DNA of 64,000 nucleotides from Pieris napi (lineage: Eukaryota > Arthropoda > Insecta > Lepidoptera > Pieridae): positions 7,886,501 through 7,950,500 of the forward strand of contig NC_062244.1 of NCBI RefSeq assembly GCF_905475465.1, in the 5' to 3' direction. The position numbers and the translations under genes were made by a program. The notes beneath the pieces were generated by a model. The model was not told the DNA's origin and searched no databases. It was given only the letters and a program-made list of their open reading frames with translations. Position 1 is the stretch's first letter. Every line of letters starts with the position of its first letter. Shown in pieces: positions 23,139-33,600 of this stretch.

Positions 23139-24568
23139 ATGCCGTCTTCTATCTAATTAATTAATTCACGATTTCGCATTAACCAAGCGTACAATGATTA
23201 TATGCAAAAATAGGCAATCTATTTTTAAAAATAGAAACTACACTATTCAAGAATATATCGCAATACTTCACTTACTAAGCGTAAAATGTAGTTATTTACT
23301 TAAGTTACTAAATCACAGCAATTATTCATAATATAATGACAAAATCGATGAAAATAATGATTAATGTACAGCAATCTCTATTATTACAAGATTAAGGAAG
23401 TATTTTTACTTACTTGCTTACTACAAAATAAATTTAGTTTATCCTATAAATATAAATTCCTCCTCTATATAAATTTCTAATCATTTGTTAATAGAAAAAT
23501 CTCATTTCCTTTTAATCAAGACAATACCAAAACAGTGCGACATTTTTGGTATTCCCTTTTCGATTTTACCATTTTCAAGGATTTATAGTGATGGGCGTAA
23601 ACCGTAATCGTAAATAAATTGAAAACATAATGCAGTCTATTAATCGATTAACAGTAGTTTAGTTCGCGAAACCAATGTTTTAAAAACGCGGTGATAGATT
23701 TAATAACAATATTAACGTCGTGTTACGAGGCAAACCCAAGAGGCAAGTACAGAATAAAAAAACATATGATGGATGAATGAAAGATGCTCAAATTTTAACT
23801 CAGTTGGCTTCACCTGCCGCAGTCTCTTTTTGTATGTTTCTGCGCCGTAGGTTTATATTGTACCTACTATGCACTTGTTCTAGTTTTTTGTCATCTGAAA
23901 AATGAAACCTTTTCTGTATATGTTGTATATTAAATTTTAAATGACATAAATTAAAACAAATAGTTGATTCTTGATTTTTACTTTAACCAAAAGGATTATT
24001 TTTCTAAAGTTTGGGACTTCTTTCTCAGATCTGAAAAACTTCAATCAATTTATATTATGATGATCGTTAATAATAATAAATTATTTTATTAATACTGATC
24101 TAAAATAATCGAATTGGCGTAGAAAGAAGCATAGTAGCCGTATATTAAAAGTGAGTGAATAGTGATGGGCTTGTTGGATATATGTACTAGTACACCACAG
24201 ATGCAAAAACGTAGATGAATAGACAAACATGAATAAATGATAATTTACATTATTAAATGAAACCTATGTCACTAATGAATGACGTCTCCTGTCACGACGT
24301 ACCGAATTTTGACTTCGTTATGAGTTTTGACTTTTTAATGTTTGAACACTGGGTTTTCTTTACGAAATATCAATTAATTTTGATTAATTCGTCTAGTTAG
24401 ATTCCTTGTTTTTATCTTCTACTATCAGGATTCGTTAGATTTATAAAGTCCAACATGCTTAATTATCTCTATCCATATTAAACAAAATGTGGGTGGACTT
24501 ATCCTGTTGACGAAGTAATATTTTGGAGTATTGTAGATAGAACTAAGCGGAATAGTTGATGATGAAAA
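23139..24568. promoter_or_regulatory. Shared upstream region of Medea and TRAPPC10
   Basis: The two genes diverge across this A+T-rich stretch. It must hold both promoters and 5' UTRs, including any Medea noncoding exon. No TATA box or conserved element could be assigned with confidence, and no transposon was recognised. Confidence 0.5.
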
Positions 24569-24632
24569 ATGAAGGGTGTAGATAGCTCTACAGCAAACGA
24601 AGACGGGATGCAAAACAAACCAATAATAACAT
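24569..24632 (+). CDS. TRAPPC10: TRAPPC10 exon 1 (start)
   Basis: Encodes MKGVDSSTANEDGMQNKPII plus T and one base. The donor is GTAAGT, and the first intron is only 88 bp. Confidence 0.85.
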
Positions 24633-27600
24633 GTAAGTTATTATAAAAGTGTCCTCCAGATAAATGTTTCATTATCCTCCTTTAGAGGTCATTATTAACT
24701 ATACCATTTTTTATTATTAGGCGCGGGAGACTGGAACTTGTTTTGCACCCTGGAAGCTCCGTTAGTTGCAGCAATTCCTCAGGATTCCTGTGAATGGCGA
24801 AGGTCTTTTGGGAGGATTACAAAATTTGTTTATTTAGAGGCATCCTTCATAAAATATAATAAGGACAAAGTGCAACCAGAACTAAATTTATTGAAACGTC
24901 CTATATTACATATTTATTGGACTGATTGTGTGGTAAGACAAAAAAAAATCCTTGGTATTTATACAAAAAGATTAAGATATTAATTATATTGACATAATTT
25001 TTTTATACATAACTAATAAATCGTGTAAGTCTGTGTATAAGTAGTAGTAAAATCGTAGGCAAAAGTCAAATAATGTTACAAATATTCTTTTCAGGACATA
25101 GAATATTACAAAACAACTCTTAGGGAAGATATAGAAATATGGTTCAAACAATTAGAAAAAAATAATGTATCTGACTGGATGATTGTATTAGTGGAAACTT
25201 ACGATATAAGGAAAACAAATAAACTTTTACCAAGAACAACTGTTCTTGATAAAATTAAGGGAGATTTTGCTATAAAGCAGACAGAAGATAGGTTTATATC
25301 TGTAATTAATCCTATTAAGTCAGAGGCCAGAAGTGCGGAGTCATGGAGAGCGTTAGTTGCAAAATTACGGCATTTAGTTTTAGTATCCTATAATAAAGCA
25401 TTAAATAAGTTTGAGGAATATATGAGAGAACAGAGAGAAAAAAGAAATGACCCAGAATGGGATTATTGTAAATATTTTATTTTGCAGGTTTGTATTCTTT
25501 CATCACTTATATTTTAAATACATTATATACTGTGTTCGTGAGTAATTAATGGAATATTTACAAGTAATAATTCAGTTCACAAAAACACTAAATATGCTAG
25601 TTTTATTTCAGGAGCAATTAGCATTTGTGCTTGAAATGCTTGGCTTATATGAAGAAGCTCTAGTCCAATATGATGAATTAGATGCTTTATTTTCTCAATT
25701 TGTACTCAATTCTAATGTAACAGAAAGTCCTAAATGGCTTGACACATTTAAACAACAAATTACATCATGGCAAGCCATCAGACTGACAACAACCGTGCCA
25801 ATGCATTTAAGGGAACTTATAATTAAACAAAAAGCCTCTCTATTAGACTTTAGGAGCTATTTATTTCAACGACAGAGTGCCATGTTATTACTTACTGAAA
25901 AACCTGAGGAGGTAAGCATTAATATTATTGATTCATACAAAACATGGACTAGCTATTTAAGATACATATTTTATAATAAAACTGTTGTTCTATATGTTAT
26001 TCTGTAATAATGGTAGACATTAAAGAGTAGTTCAGTTATATAGTATGACATTAAATTTTTTATATCTATGATAAGTTGTCTGTGAATTAACTTCTATAAA
26101 AACAACAGTAAATTAATGCAATTGTTCTCATTAAAGTTCCAGTAATAAATTAACATGAAATTGTTTTCCACATGACTGTGTTATCATGTCAGTTAATTAA
26201 CTGCAATTGTTTCCTAGGCTCAAAAGGTAATTAACTTCTATTAAAAAACTGCATCTGTAGTTTGTTAAGCACTTGGTTTATTCAATGAGCTTGCGGGTCC
26301 AGGGTTTAATACCTATGTATATTTTTCGTCGTTAAACAACAATAATAATACTACAGACAAAAACATGTTTTTGTGTAACCTATTTTATAATGCCCTGTTA
26401 TTATATAAAGTTCTGAGACTATGTTTTTCATATAATATAAATATTTATTTAATCATTGGGATATACATTCATACTGTACTGCAAAAATCGAATTATGATA
26501 AATTATATATACTGTTTCAGGTCGCGTCCCGCTGTATAAGCACAGTACATAATACATTGGTGGAGTTATCATTACTGGGAGCACCGTCAATAGATGGCGC
26601 TTCGGCGTGTTGGGCACATTTGGCTTGCGTTGAAACGTTGCGCGTGTGTGAAGCGTGCACTGATATGCAAGCTCCCTTGTTGCATAATGCTAAAGATAAG
26701 GTACCGTGCTGTCTTAATCCTATCAAAAATAAATTTACCGAAATAGTACTGCCGTAAAACAAAACCGTTCTTTTTCAATTTGACTATATATATTTTTACA
26801 ATTAGTGCTACCACTGGGGTCAGTTTTTTGTTATAACACGTTTATAATTTTCATATGTTGGGAATTGGCTGTATAAACAAAGTTCAGTTTTCAGGAGTTT
26901 AAATGCAGTGTAAAACCCAAATGATTTGCCAATTTTTTCAAATCTACCTTCTGATCCGCTAATATTTTTAAGCTATTGCATAGATTTTATTGCGAGCTTT
27001 GAGCGCGGCGACCGAATCAAGAAATTCCGTAACGAAAAAAACCTAACACACAATGACGTAATATAGGTGTGGCAAATACGCGTTAAAGTGAGACAGACTA
27101 TATAGGCGTTTTAGTCTGAGTCTGGTAGAGTGGTAGATTGAAATAATATCAAAGAAAAAACTTGAATTAATATGAAAGAAAAACAAATACTGCATAAATA
27201 AAATATAAAGAAATAATTATAACTGCATAAGCTAATAAAAATGGCTATGCAATAGCTTTACCGCGGCAGTCCCCGAGTGCCACACGTTTTTTAACTTAAC
27301 TTATTTTCTTAGCTTCACGAGCTTGGCAAGCTGTGTGGTCTACTCCCTGGTTCTCCGGAACCTACATCCGAACAGCTCCACCTGGTTGTTATGCTGTCAG
27401 CCGGAATGGGGGATACAGAGACAAATAACAATTCCCCAACCGTGAGGTTGAAGGAGGCTTTATGCAGCAGTACATCCTTTCAGCAGTACTATTTGGAGTT
27501 AGCCGAATTGGCTATGGGGACGTATAAGCATATTGGAAGATTAAGGTTCGTCTTAACAATATTATATAAGGAATTTATAAACTTGTTTTTTTGGCATTCT

Positions 27601-30600
27601 AAAAACTTTTTTTGGCATAAAAGTCTTGCTGTTGCTGTGTTTTTCTCCAAAGAACTAATCATATAAACAAACTTAGCTTTCATAACCCTTCCTTATGTGA
27701 CTCTTTTACAGTAGTAATCAAACAATTTTTTTTAAATACATTTCGTGCATTATCGGACCGTTACTGTGTCGTGCAAATATGGATATCCAACTAAAAAGTG
27801 CTTAGTAGCTGGGAGAGCTGCGACATCAATCTTTATTAAGATTATAATTACATATTTACTTACAATAATTTTAATTACCCTTTTTTAAACAAATATTTGT
27901 TTAGTTTATTCATGAGAAAAGCTTTTTAACAAATGATTTTATAACTGCATATTTTTGCAGATTTGCTCGTCAAATTGGTAGAGATTTAGCAGCATTCTAT
28001 TCAGAGTTAGGTGAGACCAGTAAAGCGGTTGTATTTCTCGTGGACGCGTTAAGATCTTACGAGGAACAAGGCTGGCATGAACTTGCAGCTCAAACGAGGC
28101 TCGAATTGGTCGCCGCTGCCAAGAAAATGAATGATTTTGACAGGTTGGAAATTGGAAAATTCATTTCTTAATAATTTTTGATGAATTTAACTAACAATTT
28201 CCACAAATCTCTTACAGATACACAACACTATCAGCAAAGATTGCAAGTACAGCTGAACTAGAGATCCTAGTCAGAAATTTCTTCTTTGAGGAAATGATGA
28301 AGTCGATCAAACAAAATCTCACAGATAAAGATTCAGTCCAAACGGACCTTAGCGATTGCTTTCGACTAATTTCCTCAACCCTATTGCCGTCCGAACGTGG
28401 TTATATAACAGAAAATAAGGTTCAATGTAAACTGGTTTTTGAGAGTGTTCTTCCAAAAGACGTTGTGTGTACGAAAGCGACCATTTGTATAGACCCCTGT
28501 GAAGTAGAGAAGACGCCGCTAAAAAATAAGACTGATTTAGGTATACAGGCTAGTCCGAAAAAGTCTAGTGATGATGTTTCTAGTTTTAGTACAAGGTGAG
28601 TGAGATATATTGAAGTACTAGATTTGACTGCGGTTTTGTATATACAGCCATTGTATGAAGTCCGTAACACCCTAATTGGGTATAGGAGAAACATATAATA
28701 TGTCTATTTCATTTATAATTTACAAGTTGAGGGGCCTCATAGCCTAGCTCTCTTATTAAGTGGCAGCTAGGTGAGGGGTACCGGGTTCGACTCCCGGTTC
28801 GAGGGCAAGTTTTAATTTAAGTTAAATTTGTTCTCGGCCTTTGGGAGGGTTGTGCGGTACCGGGCAAGTGCCTAAACCGTACATGGAGGACTTGGTGAAT
28901 TTCTAAGGCAAAAAACACGGATTATAAAAATCTTATACTTGACGCTGGCTAATGCACAAACCGTGCCAGAGCCATAAAAATTTTTTTGGTACAAGTTATA
29001 CTTAAGTTTGACGCGATGTTTTTCTTCACTGTTCGAACAAGTTACTTGTCCTTTAAAAAAAAAGCTCTGTATCGACAGGGTTCAAACGCAATTCTCTGTA
29101 ATGATATTATAATCATGTAATCAATTATTGAAAATAGTTGATGTTTCCCGTCTACAATTATTGTTTCTCCGGGAATCGAAAAATAAATTGGTTTATAATT
29201 GGAATGTTATGCAGTTATCTCCAATCCTCGGAGGAACTCTTAATAAAACTAGCTTTATTAAGCCCATCTGAGCTCTTACTCTTAACTTCCAATAGCGATA
29301 CCGGCAGCAATCCAGATCCCAATAATGAGTTTTTGTACTGCGCTTTCCCAAGGTTAAGAGCGCGGCCATACGATGCGGTAAAGATGCGGTGCGGGGCCGG
29401 AGCGGTGCCGCAACGTCCTCCCACATACAAATTACTATACCACGCGCGGCATCGCACCGCAAGCGCGCCGGAGTTGTGACCTGCGAGACGAGGCGGGGAG
29501 GGGTAAAATATATTGCCACACCGCAACGCCCGTGTGGCACCCTGTAGCTCGAAGTAATTGCGGTGTGGTGCCGCACCGCACAGTTACCGCATCGTGTAGC
29601 CGCGCTTTAACATAAGCGCTACGGAAATTCAAAAAAACATAAAAAATGCAATACATACATAAATGGAAAGTTGGATGTTTCTCTATGCCGATTCGCCTTT
29701 TTATCTTGGGACAGCGCTACCTACCGCTGTTAGGGACTGAACCTATAGAACCAATATTGAGTGTAATATTGAAAATACAATATTACAACCGATTGCAAAT
29801 GTGTAATACTTTTCAGTATAAGACTGGATGACTTAAAACCCAAGAATCCTCTATTAGATCCAATGCAGTTCACCTCAAAACTCCATTTTAAAGAAGATAA
29901 ATCCCTTCAAAAGGCCACTATAGAATGTCATAACCCAAAAATGATATTAAAACGATCGGACAGCACGAAGTATCGGAAACCAGTTCCACAAGTCAAATCT
30001 AACTGCGAATTTTACCTAACGTGTACTGACTTCATAATAAAACCAGGATTAAATGAAGTATTATTTGAGTGTATACCGACCAAATGCGGGGTATTTAAGC
30101 TCGGTGTAATATCTCTATTGGTCGAGGGGAAAATCGACTTTATATCTGATGTGTTAAGTTCCAAAATGGGTTTTGAAGTGATAACGCAAGGCGTGAGCGT
30201 GTATTTGAATAAAGTTGAGCCAAAGAAGGATTTAGTTGCGGGTTTGGAACACGATATGGAGCTAGTTGTTACTAATGGTTGTTCGAGAATGGACGAGGTA
30301 TGAACTTTATTGAATTTATGCAACTTAACACTATAGATACACTCATGAACGACTAATGACATGAAAATCAAAATTTACATTAGGGACCGTTCAAGTATTA
30401 CCCTAGCATATTTACTGCAATTCCTCCTCTTTTTAGCAAAAGTAAGCAAAGCTCTCAGAAATCATAGTACAGAAACGTATTAATTTTTGACGTGACAACG
30501 TCTTATAATTCGATGGAGCCGGCTGCACGCACGAAAAAACATGACTCATGCGGCGTTACCTCGCTCTGAGGCGTTCCATTTAAGGCTTGAAGTGCAAGCG

Positions 30601-33600
30601 AGAGCGCGGAACGAGCGACAAAGAGGCACAATCGGCCTCCGCGTTCGACATCTGTCTTTCTCCTACTTGAGTGAGCGATGCGTCCGCGTGGACAACTGCT
30701 ATACAATAATACATATATGTACATGTTTTCGTCAAGTATAAAATTTAAATTTTCTTTTGAAAAATGCAGCCATTCCATCAGTATTTTCTTATGACGTTGT
30801 CACGTTCAACTATCAATAAGAAAATCAAAGAACCCCCCCTCCCCCTATAGTACTTACGTAATACTTGAACGCCCCCTTAACTGCTATTCCTCATTTACAA
30901 ACAAGACTTACAAAGCCTTATTTAGAATTTTTTAGTTGATTTTAATTAAATTGCTGTTCACGGCTTGTCTGTGTGTAATTAAAGTAATTTCCATATCGCT
31001 ATGAATAATCATCAAAATGCGATATTCGATTAAAATAACTAAAATTGAAATAAGACAATCGCTTTGTCTCGATAAACGATTCTCCATTTCATATCACATA
31101 TACTTTGTATGTCTTTAATTTTAAACGTAAGTAAAGGTCTGAGACTAAAAGCATTATGAAATAAATCTAGATATTTTTATTAATTGTGTTATAAGAAAAC
31201 AAATCCGTAACGCTGCCTACCTATAATCAGTTACTTAAGAAATGGCTAGAGTATGTTCCTTTTTTGTAGAATACAACAATACACCTTAAAGCCTCGTCGG
31301 GCCTTCATCTTCGATATGGAGTGAATTCCTTACTATCCCGGGAATTAACGATACCAGTAGAGGCATCAGAACCGTTTCATACTACGAAAATTCCTTTACG
31401 ATTGTTCGCTGTTTTGTTACCGAAGAGGGAAAAAAGTATTGAACACACGGTAAGTGTTATGAGTGTGCGCACGCGATATAGATATACCTATATGATAATT
31501 TTAAATATATGTATACATTATATTTGGCGGTATATTCAATCTATGAAGTCATTGCTACTACATATTAATAATACTAAGCATATAATAATAAAATAATATA
31601 CATTGAAATAAATAATAATAATTTGATATATTGTACGTCAATTTTGACTAAGATATTTATCTTTAACGAAAAATATGAGAGGAAAAAAACGCATTCCTTA
31701 CTTTTGAAAACTGCAAGGTAGGTTCAGTGTATCGTAGTAATCGTAATTCATAGCCAAAGTATATGAATATTTGTCTTTGTTAATTTCTAATTTTTCACAT
31801 ACATAATAACCATAAACCATTTGACGGTCTAGTGGTTAGTACCCCTGACTGCGAATCCATGGGTCCCGGATTCGATCCCCTGAGACAAATATCGATGTGA
31901 TGAGCATTTGGTGTTGTGCTTAGGTCCATCTATATATTTGTTGCCTAGTACCCATAACACAAGCTTCACCAGCTTAGCATGGGACTAGGTCAATTGGTGT
32001 GAATTGTCCAATCACAAAAAAAAAAAAACAAAAAAAATAGAAATGAGAGGTTCTTTAACCAGCAAGCTTGATTATTAGTACTTTTATTATTATATTTATT
32101 ACCAAAATGTTGATTTATCTTTGTCGTATATTCCAGGTGTGGCTAACCTGTCCCTGGTTAGAGTCAGTAATGGAGGTCCCTCTACATTTCTCTCCTCCTA
32201 TGATAGCTGCCTGGAGGCTCCTCACCTCCAATACTAGAAAGTTCGTCCATGTGACTCTAAAGTCTACAGTCGGACATCTCATACATCTGGTATTGACAGA
32301 GCCTAAGTTGGAGTGTGACGGCAACATTACTGTGTCCAATCTTAATCCAAAAGCACATGATGATATGGTAAGTTAAAACTAGTTTAGTAGCTAATTAGTG
32401 TTAAATTAGGTTTTCTATATAACTTGGGTAGAATGCCTGGCGAACCCCGAGGGGCCCATTTTAAGGGCGTGTGAAGGGCTGAGGTGTTTTTAGTGGGTAG
32501 GGTCTCGCTACCCCTCTGAATAGCAGGGGATTTGAGTAAAGTCACTGTCCCCGCGTCAAGCTCGACATCCATGGCGCGGGCCTGCGTAAGCGCATTTTCC
32601 CCTCATTTAAGAAAAAGATTTTCTTTACAAATATTTTTGAAGTTATACTTCTTTTGCCACGTTAAAAATTATGAGAGTAAATTTTTACGATGCGCGCGCA
32701 TACCCTCACAAACACCGACACCCGCACACCCCGTCACAAAAAAACCGACACCTGCACACCCCGTCACAAAAAACCGACACCCTGAAGTTAGCTATAGTCA
32801 ATTTTTTAGTTTATTATACTTTATTTAACTAGATAATGCGTTATTATAAAACTTTCAATGTATTAAATACCTTTTTTCTATTGTTAGTGTAGTTTTTTCT
32901 ACAAACGTAGAATACAATTTTTGAAAAAACATTTATCTTGTTACGCCAAAGAAGTCCAACTTCTAACCCGTGTACGTGTCACACGTTTTTTTTTATTTAT
33001 AATGAAATACTTGCATTCATTCATTATATTTATCATTAAATAAGGTTTAAGTAGGAAAAAAGTTATTGTTATGTTTGTATTTGTAATTTTATCATAGAAT
33101 ATGTAGCTAGCCTCACCATTTCACTCTTCATTATCTAATATTTTTTTTTTTTTTTTTTTACATTTAAGGAACAGAAACAGAAAACAGATTGGTGAAATAC
33201 ATATAGTTTATACACACTTAGCAACATTTGTAAACCTGAATTTCCAATTATATCTCATTTTAGTGGAATCTTCAGTGCTGAAAATATATATATAAGAAAA
33301 TATAATATAAAAATAAGGCAGATGGTAGACTGTAGGGTAGTTTTCAGTATATATTCTGCTCCCAAGCTCATTAAACTATTGGATAATTATGAAATGGATT
33401 TTATTAAACATAATAGTTTAAGAAATAGTATAGAAAACTAAACGTGAAAGCTATCGAAAAATCTTTTACTTTTAAAACACATATTTCTGTAGTGTATTAA
33501 CTTTATAGAATGTAGTATAAAAAAGTAAATATAAAATTTCAGAAAATATCATCAGACGGAACAACGGCATCGTTTATGTGGGAACTACTGAAAGATCCTT

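Noticed and set aside
29193..29656. Several minus-strand frames of up to 127 codons
   Set aside because: They cover the GC-rich MITE and TRAPPC10 exon 9 on the wrong strand.
30503..30778. Minus-strand frame of 91 codons
   Set aside because: It lies wholly inside the nested MITE at 30,488-30,809.
33141..33161. Long T run
   Set aside because: It may be a poly(A) tail of an old retroposon on the minus strand, but the adjoining sequence shows no recognisable body.
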